From CAWCKS01 sp963763485 (GTDB taxonomy: Bacteria; Pseudomonadota; Alphaproteobacteria; Rhizobiales; Xanthobacteraceae): a stretch of 64,000 bases of DNA. Position 1 is the first letter of the stretch; each line of letters starts with the position of its first letter. Made by a program: the position numbers and the translations under genes. The DNA is taken from contig CAVXOW010000006.1 of assembly GCA_963763485.1 (NCBI GenBank), forward strand, positions 682,001-746,000, read 5' to 3'. A model generated the notes under the pieces. That model searched no databases, was not told the DNA's origin, and worked only from the letters and a program-made list of their open reading frames with translations. Shown piece by piece: positions 28,768-37,038 of this stretch.

Positions 28768-29700
28768 ATGAAGGGGCCGGTGGTGCCACGTAGAACAAAG
28801 GCAACGGCGGAGCGGCGTCGGACCGAATCGTCCGTGCCGCGCAAGGCGCAATCGTCCGAGCCTCCTCAGCAGAATGCGCAACCTCCCGCATCAACTGTGC
28901 TCCCGCGCAAGCCAAAACAACGACTGCCGCAGTTGCGGCTGATCGACGGCAGCGTGCAGCGTGCGCCGCCGAAGCGGCCGATCCCGTTCTCGGCGTCGGT
29001 CTATGCCGACTTGCGCGAACAACTGATCTCGCTGAAGCGGCTGCCCGGCGAAGCCATCACCGAAGCTGCGATCGCCGAGTCTTACGGCGTCAGCCGCACG
29101 CCGGTGCGCGAGGCCATCCTGCGATTGGCAGGCGAAGGCCTGGTCGAGATCTTTCCGCAATCCGGCATCTTCGTTTCACGGATTCCGCTCTCCGCACTGC
29201 CGGAAGCGATCATCATCCGCAAGGCGCTGGAAGAAACGACCGCGCGGCTCGCGGCGAAGCAGGCGACCGCGAGCCAGTTGCTCGCCCTGCAATCGATCCT
29301 GCAGCGGCAGCGCGAGGCCTGCGCCGCTGACGACCACGACGCGTTTCACGAAGCCGATGAGCTGTTTCATGCAACGATTGCCGACGTCGCCGGCTATCCC
29401 GGGATCTGGGCGCTGATCCTGCAGGTCAAGGTGCACGTCGACCGCTATCGCCGGCTGACGCTGCCTCAGGCCGGCCGGATCGCGGGCGTCATCGCCGAGC
29501 ACGAGAAGATTCATGCCGCGCTGGAGGCGCGCAATCCGGCGGCCGCCGTTGCGGCGATCGGCGTCCATCTCGACCGCCTGCTCGCCGATATCCAGACGAC
29601 ACGCGATCTCAATCCGGATTTCTTCGACACGGTCGAGCCTGCGACCACAAGCGCGGCACAGACCGCGCCGCAAAAGAAACCGCGCCAGGGGAGGACGTGA
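28768..29700 (+). CDS. GntR family transcriptional regulator, FCD subfamily
   Basis: About 310 residues from ATG 28768 (an upstream ATG-like start at 28711 is less likely; no start has a strong ribosome site). A basic, Pro/Arg/Gln-rich extension of about 70 residues precedes the winged helix (YADLREQLISLKRLPGEAIT, then AIAESYGVSRTPVREAILRL). The C-terminal FCD ligand domain has the Asp/His metal-type residues in DADELFHATIADVAG-like and HLDRLLADI segments. It probably senses an acidic metabolite and represses the divergent esterase/dioxygenase operon and possibly the downstream sugar importer. Confidence 0.88.
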   Translation: MKGPVVPRRTKATAERRRTESSVPRKAQSSEPPQQNAQPPASTVLPRKPKQRLPQLRLIDGSVQRAPPKRPIPFSASVYADLREQLISLKRLPGEAITEAAIAESYGVSRTPVREAILRLAGEGLVEIFPQSGIFVSRIPLSALPEAIIIRKALEETTARLAAKQATASQLLALQSILQRQREACAADDHDAFHEADELFHATIADVAGYPGIWALILQVKVHVDRYRRLTLPQAGRIAGVIAEHEKIHAALEARNPAAAVAAIGVHLDRLLADIQTTRDLNPDFFDTVEPATTSAAQTAPQKKPRQGRT

Positions 29701-29827
29701 CAGACAAAACCATTTCGCTTCGGTCTCGGCCATCGCAAACGCGGCAGAACGCCGCTGAACAATAGTCGCATAAGACCAACGTTAATTTTCTGATTGGATC
29801 AGCGTGCGGCCCAAGGGAGGAAATTCA

Positions 29828-31195
29828 ATGAAAAAACTGATTGTCGCTGCAATTGCCAGCGCCGTGCTGCTGCCCGCCGTTCCGGCCTCGGCCCAGGAAA
29901 AACTGACGGTGTGGTGGACCAAGGGCTTCTATAAGTCCGAAGACGACGCACTGTTCGAGGCGATCAAGAAATACGAAGCCAAGACCAAGGTGAAGGTCGA
30001 CCTGTCGCAATATGCGCCCCAGGACATCATTCCGAAAACAGTCTCGGCGCTGGACGCCGGCACGCCGCCCGACGTCGCCTACGGCGATGTCTACGACTTC
30101 CAGGTCGGCGGCAAATGGGCGTTCGACGGCAAGCTCGAGGACATCACCGACGTGATCGAGCCGATGAAGAGCGCGTTCGCGCCGAACACGATCGAGACCA
30201 CGTTCCTCTACAGCGACAAGGCCAAGAAGAAGGCCTACTACGCCTTCCCGCTCAAGCAGCAGACCATGCATATCCAGTACTGGATCGACATGCTGAACCA
30301 GGCCGGCTTCAAGGAAAGCGACATTCCGAAGACGTGGAAGGAATACTGGTCGTTCTGGTGCGAAAAGGTGCAGCCGGCAAGCCGCAAGGCGACGGGACAG
30401 CGCATCTATGGTATCGGCCAGCCGCTCGGCGTCGACTCCTCGGACTCGTTCTATTCGTTCCTGACATTCATGGATGCCTATGACGTCAAGCTGGTCGACG
30501 ACAACGGCAAGCTCCTCGTCGATGATCCCAGCGTCAAAAAGGGGCTGATCGGTGCGCTGACCGACTACACCGCGCCATACGTGTCAGGCTGTTCGCCGCC
30601 CTCCTCCACAAGCTGGAAGGATCCGGACAACAACGTTGCCTTCCACAACAAGACCACGGTGATGACACACAACGCGACGATCTCGATCGCCGCGAAATGG
30701 CTCGACGATGCCAACAACGAGTCGGCGACACCGGAAGTGCGCGCCGCCGGCAAGAAGGCTTATGAGGAGCAGATCGCGACTGCGGGCTTCCCGAACAAGC
30801 CGAGCGGCCAGCCGATGATCTATCGCTCCGCGGTCAAGATCGGCGTGGTCTTTGCCGACTCCAAGAACAAGGCTGGAGCCAAGGACTTCATCAAGTTCAT
30901 GCTGCAGGACGAGAACCTGCGGCCTTATGTCGAAGGCGCGCTCGGCCGCTGGTTCCCGGTCACCAAGGTGGCGCAGGAATCGCCTTTCTGGCAGGCCGAC
31001 CGCCACCGCAAGGCGGTCTACAACCAGTTCAAGGCCGGCACGACCTCGTTCGAGTTCACCAAGAACTACAAGTTCACTATCCTCAACAACGAGAATGTGT
31101 GGATGAAGGCGGCGAACCGCGTGCTCAACGACAAGATCCCGGTCGAGCAGGCGGTCGACGAGATGATCGCCCGCATCAAGCAGGTGGCGGGCTGA
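29828..31195 (+). CDS. ABC transporter substrate-binding protein, extracellular family 1 (sugar type)
   Basis: About 455 residues. ATG 29828 has AAGGGAGG upstream, and MKKLIVAAIASAVLLPAVPASAQ is a clean Sec signal peptide with cleavage after SAQ or ASA. The mature part has the CUT1 binding-protein features LTVWWTKGF, VDLSQYAPQDIIPK and AYGDVYDF. It likely binds a sugar, glycerol phosphate or polyol in the periplasm. First gene of an importer with the two permeases downstream; no ATPase follows. Confidence 0.92.
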   Translation: MKKLIVAAIASAVLLPAVPASAQEKLTVWWTKGFYKSEDDALFEAIKKYEAKTKVKVDLSQYAPQDIIPKTVSALDAGTPPDVAYGDVYDFQVGGKWAFDGKLEDITDVIEPMKSAFAPNTIETTFLYSDKAKKKAYYAFPLKQQTMHIQYWIDMLNQAGFKESDIPKTWKEYWSFWCEKVQPASRKATGQRIYGIGQPLGVDSSDSFYSFLTFMDAYDVKLVDDNGKLLVDDPSVKKGLIGALTDYTAPYVSGCSPPSSTSWKDPDNNVAFHNKTTVMTHNATISIAAKWLDDANNESATPEVRAAGKKAYEEQIATAGFPNKPSGQPMIYRSAVKIGVVFADSKNKAGAKDFIKFMLQDENLRPYVEGALGRWFPVTKVAQESPFWQADRHRKAVYNQFKAGTTSFEFTKNYKFTILNNENVWMKAANRVLNDKIPVEQAVDEMIARIKQVAG

Positions 31196-31215
31196 AGCCC
31201 GTCACCACAAATGAG

Positions 31216-31358
31216 CCGTCACCCTGAGGTGGCCGCGCCATGGCACTGCTTAACGGCATAGTCTAGCATGTCGAAGGCGCGGCCCTCGAAGGGCGACGGC
31301 CCGTTCGGTGGCCGCTCATCCTTCGAGGCTCGCAAGGGCTCGCGCCTCAGGATGACGG
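31216..31358. repeat. Dispersed repeat with CCGTCAYCCTGAGG / CCTCAGGATGACGG ends, copy 1
   Basis: Inverted ends CCGTCACCCTGAGG and CTCAGGATGACGG enclose CCTTCGAAGGGC-type inner palindromes. Related elements occur at 42808, 47293 and 50085. It sits between the binding-protein gene and the first permease, where a hairpin could lower permease mRNA relative to binding-protein mRNA, a known device in importer operons (inference). Confidence 0.7.
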
Positions 31359-31370
31359 AACGGAGTTCTG

Positions 31371-32249
31371 ATGGCATCCGCAATCACGTTAACAGGCGAT
31401 CACACCGCGCTGACGGCCCCGCCCCGCCGCTTCCTCACCGAGTGGCAGCTGTGGGGCCTGATCCTGATCGTGCCCTACCTGCTCGTGTTCGCGCTGTTCG
31501 TGGTCTATCCGGTCGGCTACGGCCTGTGGATCGCGCGGCATCCGCAAAGCTACGTGCAGCTCTACGACGATCCGATCTTTTTGCGCTCGGCGATCAACAC
31601 GCTGATCTTCCTCGTCATCGGCGTGAACCTGAAGATGGTGGTCGCGCTCGGACTAAGCGGCTTCTTCATCCAGGCGCGCTGGTGGATCAAGGTGCTCAGC
31701 GTGATCTTCATCCTGCCGTGGGCGGTACCGTCGATCCCGACCATCCTGTCGCTGCGCTTCATGCTCAATCCGGAGTGGGGTCTGGTCAACTCGCTGATCT
31801 TCCGCCTCACCGCCGAGGACGGTCCGAACTGGCTGAACAATCCGTCCATCGCGCTATCGATGGCCATTCTCGTCCACATCTGGAAATCGCTGCCGTTCTG
31901 GACGTTGATCCTGATCGCCGGCCGGCTCGCGATCCCTGCCGATCTCTATGAAGCGGCTTCCGTCGATGGCGCGACCAAGGTGCAAAAATTCAAATACGTG
32001 ACGTGGCCGTCGCTGCGCACGCTGTATTTGACCTGCACCATCCTCTCGATGATCTGGACGCTCGGTGATTTCAACAGCGTCTATCTGATGACCGGCGGCG
32101 GCCCGGCCGACCTCACCCATGTGCTGGCGACACTCGGCATCCGCTATCTCCGCCTCGACCAGGTCGACATGTCGATGGCCTCGATCGTCTGCGCGCTGCC
32201 GTTCGTGCTGCCGCTGGTCTATTTCATGATGAAGCGGTTGTCGAAATGA
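31371..32249 (+). CDS. Sugar ABC transporter permease, first subunit
   Basis: A 292-residue integral membrane protein with about six hydrophobic helices (LWGLILIVPYLLVFALFVVY first). The EAA loop, which docks the ATPase, reads EAASVDGATKVQKFKYVTWPSL. This is the MalF/UgpA type. The ATG start lies 10 bases after the repeat. Its end overlaps the next permease by four bases (ATGA), giving coupled translation. Confidence 0.92.
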   Translation: MASAITLTGDHTALTAPPRRFLTEWQLWGLILIVPYLLVFALFVVYPVGYGLWIARHPQSYVQLYDDPIFLRSAINTLIFLVIGVNLKMVVALGLSGFFIQARWWIKVLSVIFILPWAVPSIPTILSLRFMLNPEWGLVNSLIFRLTAEDGPNWLNNPSIALSMAILVHIWKSLPFWTLILIAGRLAIPADLYEAASVDGATKVQKFKYVTWPSLRTLYLTCTILSMIWTLGDFNSVYLMTGGGPADLTHVLATLGIRYLRLDQVDMSMASIVCALPFVLPLVYFMMKRLSK

Positions 32250-33097
32250 AGTTTCCCGCGCTGCGCGACGTCACGACCGAAGCGAAGCTGCTGCTGATCG
32301 GCATTCCCGTGCTGATCTGGACGCTGCTGCCGATCTATCATCTGACGCTGTTTGCGATCTCGCCGAAGGATTCCGCGTTCTCCGGCAAGCTATGGCCCGA
32401 TCACCCGACGCTGCAGAATTTCTACGTCGTGTTCAACCAGCAGCACTACTTCCTGAAGCACTTCTGGCTGCAGCTCTGGAACTCGGTCGTGATCGCGGTC
32501 GCGACCGGTGCGCTGACCTTGTTGATCGCGACCGCCGCCGCGTTTGCGATCAGCCGCTTGAAGGTCAGCGGCGGACGCGCGGTGATGAACCTCGCGCTGC
32601 TGACTTATTTCATCCCGGCCGCGTTCCTCGCCGTGCCGATGTATCGCACCATGGGTCTCTACGGCCTGCTCAACAATCAATGGTCGCTGATTCTGGCGAT
32701 GGTCACGATCGCGACGCCCTATGCGATCTGGGTGCTGAAGCAGTCCTCCGACAACCTGCCGGTCGAGCTCGACGAGGCCGCCATCATCGACGGCGCGTCG
32801 CCGATGCAGCTGTTCTTTCGCGTCTATCTCCCGTTGATGGCGCCATCGCTGGTTGCGGTCGGCACCTACGCGCTGCTGCTCGCGTGGAATGAATACCTTT
32901 ACGCCTTCCTGCTGCTCTCGAAGGACACCGAGGTGACGCTGCCGGTGGGCCTCGGCAATTTCCTCGCCGCCGACGACTCGCCGTGGGAATTGTTGATGAC
33001 GACGGGACTGATCTATGCGCTGCCGCCGGCTGCGATCTACTACGTGTTCCGCCGCTACATGGTGTCCGGGCTGACGGCCGGCGCGGTGAAGAACTGA
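32246..33097 (+). CDS. Sugar ABC transporter permease, second subunit
   Basis: A 283-residue permease of the MalG/UgpE type with six helices and the EAA loop DEAAIIDGASPMQLFFRVYLPL. The C-terminus MVSGLTAGAVKN is characteristic of the family. It is the last gene of the importer operon. The next gene is convergent, so the ATP-hydrolysing subunit must come from elsewhere in the genome. Confidence 0.92.
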   Translation: MKFPALRDVTTEAKLLLIGIPVLIWTLLPIYHLTLFAISPKDSAFSGKLWPDHPTLQNFYVVFNQQHYFLKHFWLQLWNSVVIAVATGALTLLIATAAAFAISRLKVSGGRAVMNLALLTYFIPAAFLAVPMYRTMGLYGLLNNQWSLILAMVTIATPYAIWVLKQSSDNLPVELDEAAIIDGASPMQLFFRVYLPLMAPSLVAVGTYALLLAWNEYLYAFLLLSKDTEVTLPVGLGNFLAADDSPWELLMTTGLIYALPPAAIYYVFRRYMVSGLTAGAVKN

Positions 33098-33112
33098 CCC
33101 AACCTCGCCTGG

Positions 33113-34291
33113 TTACTTCCCCATCACCAGATCATGCAGCTCGGCGGAGAACGCACCACCACTGACCCAGGCCTCGTTCTCTTCCAGGATCGCAACGTCG
33201 GCATCGAGGATCGGCTGCAGGTCCTGCGGCGTGAGGCCGTCGACCGAATTGCGAAAGCGGGCCAGCCGCAAATAACGATAATTCTTCAGATCACTCATGC
33301 AGGCGGCGCTCACGAGAATCTCGCCGAGCAAATCAGAAAAACTGTCGCCGACGATGACGGCATTGAGATTGCGCGCGGGGCTCTGCTCGCACGAGATCGA
33401 AGGCTGGAACGTGACGTCGGGCGTGCGATAGGTCAGCGGCGGAAAGAACACGTTCATCAGATCGGCGAGATCACGGTCCATGCCTTCGGGCGCTTTTGCG
33501 ATCGTGTAGGCAAAGGCAAACGGCGGCACCACGACACGGCCGGCCTGTCGGTCGATCTCGTCGAGCACAGCCTGGCCACCGATGCCGGCGCCGAGCTTGT
33601 TCCAGTGCACGCCGCCTTGCGGGAACAGCGGCACGTCGTACTTGTCCTGGCGGCGGTGAATCAGGCTCGCGGTATCGACCACCGCAATGCCGGCGTCGCG
33701 CAGCAGTGCGACGAACGTGCCGAGATAGTCGCGGCGGTCGCGCTCCGGGCTCGGACAATCGATCAGCGCAACAAAATCATCCGGCTGGTGCGCCACCTTG
33801 GACGGGCTGATGACGTAGACGAAGACCTTGCCGCGCGTGCGGTAATAGGACTGGATGTCGCGCAGCACGGGAATGAAGGCCTTTGCCCTGCGCACCGCCT
33901 CCGGCACCGAGCGCACGCAATATTCGCTGAGATAGGGCGCCTCGACCAGCTGGTGACGCCGCCCTTCGAGCACGCCGGGCGCGCTGATGTAGCCGAACAG
34001 TGCGTAACGCAGCTCGTTGTTGAGCCGGACGAACAGCGGGGTCAACGGGTTCGAGCGGTTGACGGACTGCCCGACGGCCTTCTGCCAGGATTGATCGAGC
34101 AACTCGCGCCACGACATCGGCCATTTGATCGGATCGGTGACGCCGGCAAGCCGCGGGCCGATGGCGACCGCGAGTTTTGGCTCTCGAGGTGTCACAGCGA
34201 TGTTCCACAACGTGAGCACAGGCAACGCCAGCAGCGCGATCAGGGTGACGATCATCGGCCAGCGCAGGGAGTTGGGCGGCGCTTCCTGCAT
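33113..34291 (-). CDS. AlgX/AlgJ-like SGNH hydrolase-fold protein (polysaccharide O-acetylation partner)
   Basis: About 392 residues from ATG 34289-34291. An N-terminal membrane anchor (IVTLIALLALPVLTLWNIAV) is followed by a periplasmic domain. GDSFSD with S317 and VHWNKLG with H229 match the SGNH-type active site of AlgJ/AlgX acetyltransferases. It is probably the periplasmic enzyme that takes acyl groups delivered by the MBOAT protein and places them on an exported polysaccharide. It begins two bases after the MBOAT stop codon, so the pair is tightly coupled. Longer starts overlap MBOAT and are rejected. Confidence 0.82.
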   Translation of the reverse strand: MQEAPPNSLRWPMIVTLIALLALPVLTLWNIAVTPREPKLAVAIGPRLAGVTDPIKWPMSWRELLDQSWQKAVGQSVNRSNPLTPLFVRLNNELRYALFGYISAPGVLEGRRHQLVEAPYLSEYCVRSVPEAVRRAKAFIPVLRDIQSYYRTRGKVFVYVISPSKVAHQPDDFVALIDCPSPERDRRDYLGTFVALLRDAGIAVVDTASLIHRRQDKYDVPLFPQGGVHWNKLGAGIGGQAVLDEIDRQAGRVVVPPFAFAYTIAKAPEGMDRDLADLMNVFFPPLTYRTPDVTFQPSISCEQSPARNLNAVIVGDSFSDLLGEILVSAACMSDLKNYRYLRLARFRNSVDGLTPQDLQPILDADVAILEENEAWVSGGAFSAELHDLVMGK

Positions 34292-34293
34292 CT

Positions 34294-35714
34294 TCAAAAC
34301 CGGAAATAGATGAACGGCTTGAACGGCACCGCGGAGGCGCGCGCAACGCTCAACACGTAGAATGACAGCAGTATGGCCGCGGTGCCGGTGCGCAGCCAGG
34401 CGCTGGCGTCGTAGCGCAGCCCGAGCCGGTGCCACGCCGGCAGCGCCGGGACCAGGCAGCACGCTATGCCGACGATCATCAGCGCCGGCACGTCGGCCGG
34501 CAGGATCAAACTGGTGCCAGTGCGCGAGAAATCAGTCAGCGCAACGATGAAGCCTCCGATATGCTCCAGCGTGCCGCAACGGAAGATCGCCCAGCCGAAC
34601 AGCACGATAACGAGCGTGATCGCGGTCGACAGCACCGCGCCAAGCCGCTCCAGCACGCGCGCAAGGAACAAGCGGTCGAGCATCAGGAACAGGCCGTTGT
34701 AAGCGCCCCACAGCACGAAATTCCAGCTCGCGCCGTGCCACAGGCCCGAGGCGAGAAAGCAGATCCAGAGATTGAGGTAGGTCGCGCCACGCGCCGCCGC
34801 GATTGCCACCGAGCGGGACGTAGAGATAATCCCGAAATCCAGCTGGTCAGCGACATATGCCAGCGGCGCCAGAAGTCGGTGATCGATCGCGCGGTATACG
34901 GCGCGTTGAAATTCTCGCGCAGGCGGAAGCCGAGCATACGCGCCAGCCCGATCGCCATGTCGGAGTAGCCGGAGAAGTCAAAAAAGATCTGCAGCGCAAA
35001 ACAGATCAGGCCAAGCCAGGCGCTCTGCATCGAAAGGTTTGACGGGTCCGCGCCGAACACCGTGTCGGCGAAGGTGCCGACCGGATCGGCGATCAGGAGT
35101 TTTTTCGCGAGCCCGCGCGAGAACCGCAACAGGCCGTCAGCGAAATCATTCCACACGATCACCGGCGGCGCCGTGATCTGCGCCCGCATCTCATGGAATT
35201 TCAGGATCGGCCCGGCCAGCAGTTTTGGGAAGAAGAACACGAACAGGCCGTAGTCCCAGAACGACGGAGCCGGCTCCGAAGTGCGGCGATAGGTGTCGAC
35301 CAGATAGGTGATGCGTTCGAACACCACGAACGAGACGCCGATCGGCAGCGCAATCTGCAGCAAGGCGATGCGATGCGTCGCGAACGGCGCCAGCGCCGCG
35401 TTGACGTTGGCGATAATGAAGTCGGCGTATTTGTAGAAGCAGAGCAGCGCGAGATTGGCGACGACGCCGATCGCGACGTAGACTTTGCGGTCGCGCTCAA
35501 CCGCGCTGGTGTGGATTTTCAACGAGAGATAGTAATCGAGCACGCTGGTGAGCAGCAGCACCGGCACGAACAGCGGTTCGCCCCACCAGTAGAACAGCAC
35601 ACTCGCGGCGAGCAATGTCCACTTCTTCGCACCGAGACGTGTGTTCTCGGTGAGACAGGCCGCATAGAGCAGAGGGAAAAACACAAACAGAAACAGTGGG
35701 TCGATGAAACTCAT
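34294..35714 (-). pseudogene. MBOAT family O-acyltransferase, two frameshifts
   Basis: An AlgI/DltB-type membrane-bound O-acyltransferase. Frame one covers MSFIDPLFLFVFFPLLY to FWRRWHMSLTSWI; frame two gives RDYLYVPLGGNRGGA; frame three gives TYLNLWICFLASGLWHGASW, with the catalytic His, to the stop at 34294. The span is 3n+2, so two bases are extra. The first extra base is in GAAATC, 34834-34839 (GAATC would restore IRDYLY); the second lies in a GC-rich run near 34786-34796. Repaired length is about 472 residues. All conserved motifs survive, so sequence error is likelier than decay. Operon with the AlgX-like gene. Confidence 0.85.
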
Positions 35715-35943
35715 GAACGCGATTGTCCCCGGCGCCGGCCCATGGCGGGAACCTGCCGTCCCGCGGACGCAAAGTAAAGCCGAAGCGCTGCTGTTGTGAC
35801 GGGGATCACAACGTCTGGCGCCACAGCGCGATAGGTTTCTGCCAATCGCGGCGGCCGTCGCCCTGCGTTGGCATCTTCCTGGATGGTCTTCGCCGCGCCT
35901 CGCGCTCGAAGTCAGGCGAGCCAGAACTCAAGGAGAATTCGCG

Positions 35944-36102
35944 ATGGACGCTCTATCAAGATCAAGAGCAACAACCGATCGCGCAACGACCTCCTGGTCG
36001 AAGCGCATCCTGGTACATCTCGCGTGGCTGGTCGCCGCCGCGGTGTTCGTTACAATTCTGCTGCTGACCTACGGACTCGATCTCAGTCCGGGGTTCTTCT
36101 AA
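35944..36102 (+). CDS. Small single-pass membrane protein (52 aa), paralog A
   Basis: ATG at 35944 has AGGAG ten bases upstream. The 52-residue product has a polar, basic N-terminus, one hydrophobic helix (about residues 22-42) and the tail YGLDLSPGFF. The same ten-residue tail ends the protein at 36769-36921, and the DNA for the tail differs at only a few positions. The orientation is probably N-in. Not a family I recognise; function unknown. The shared tail argues strongly that both are real genes. Confidence 0.7.
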   Translation: MDALSRSRATTDRATTSWSKRILVHLAWLVAAAVFVTILLLTYGLDLSPGFF

Positions 36103-36208
36103 TCGCTATACGCCGGCCAGTTCCTCCGACCGTTGCCGAATTGTAATCCGGCGGCGCCGAACGTCGCAGTCTTCCGTCTCGACCAACTTGCATCGAACGG
36201 AGGCCGCC

Positions 36209-36688
36209 ATGACATCAGTTGCCGTCGCACGTATCGCATTGTTTGCGGCACTGCTTACCAGCTCCGCCGCAAGCGCCGCGACCTATGATTACACGGCGCA
36301 CTACGACTATGTTGGCAAGCCCGCGCTGGCCGATGCCGCGATCGACAACCAGCTTGAGGTCGATACCGCGAACTGCGACAGCGCGATCGGCGTACAACGC
36401 GCGGCGCCGACGCAAGCCTACCGCGCCTGCATGCGGCAGCGTGGCTGGGCTTATCGTTTCGTGACGCGTACGCGCGTTCAAGTTACGCCCTCCGCGGATC
36501 CCTCCTTCAGCGCCAGCGTCAAGCTCGCGCCCAGCCATTTCATCGACCACAGCAACGGCATGGATTGCCAGAACATCGGCGGCGCCGAAGTTTGCGATCC
36601 GCCTGATGGCACGGTGCATTATTTCGACCCCGACCAGGGACTGCCCTGCACGCGTACCGGTGTCATGTCGATTTGCTCGAACATGTGA
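36209..36688 (+). CDS. Secreted cysteine-containing hypothetical protein
   Basis: A 159-residue protein starting at ATG 36209 behind CGGAGG. The signal peptide (IALFAALLTSSAASA) is followed by a mature domain with six Cys, including YRACMRQRGWAY. This Cys-Met-x-x-Arg-Gly-Trp pattern occurs in many small periplasmic proteins or lipoproteins of proteobacteria (recalled). Even Cys count suggests three disulfides. No family name can be given. It lies between the two small membrane protein genes, and the three may form one unit. Confidence 0.75.
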   Translation: MTSVAVARIALFAALLTSSAASAATYDYTAHYDYVGKPALADAAIDNQLEVDTANCDSAIGVQRAAPTQAYRACMRQRGWAYRFVTRTRVQVTPSADPSFSASVKLAPSHFIDHSNGMDCQNIGGAEVCDPPDGTVHYFDPDQGLPCTRTGVMSICSNM

Positions 36689-36768
36689 GGCAAGTTCCGT
36701 CGGTCGGGCTTGAACCATCGCGTCGCAGCGACGACCAACGCCATGGCTGGGCCTACAGGAGTGAAACA

Positions 36769-36921
36769 ATGGTTGCTCTTTCGCGGGTTCCCGCGCACGA
36801 AATCCACCGGACTTCGTACAGGCATATCCTCATGCAGCTTGGCTGCCTTGGCGCCGCCGCGCTGTTTGTCGCGCTGCTCTATCTGAGCTACGGGCTCGAC
36901 CTCAGTCCGGGGTTTTTCTAG
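36769..36921 (+). CDS. Small single-pass membrane protein (50 aa), paralog B
   Basis: ATG 36769 follows AGGAGTGAAACA. The 50-residue protein has a hydrophobic helix at about residues 21-40 and ends YGLDLSPGFF, identical to the tail of the 52-residue protein at 35944. The N-termini of the two are unrelated, which shows selection on the tail. The in-frame extension upstream to 36673 has no support. Function unknown; perhaps a regulatory or assembly peptide in the inner membrane. Confidence 0.7.
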   Translation: MVALSRVPAHEIHRTSYRHILMQLGCLGAAALFVALLYLSYGLDLSPGFF

Positions 36922-37038
36922 CAGGCTGCGAGGCAATTTCGCTTCAGCCCGACGTCACAGCGGGCAACTGATAGCGCTTGCCAAAGGCTTCACGATCCTC
37001 CCTTATGATTTAAGGCTACGCTGGGGGAGACATTATCG

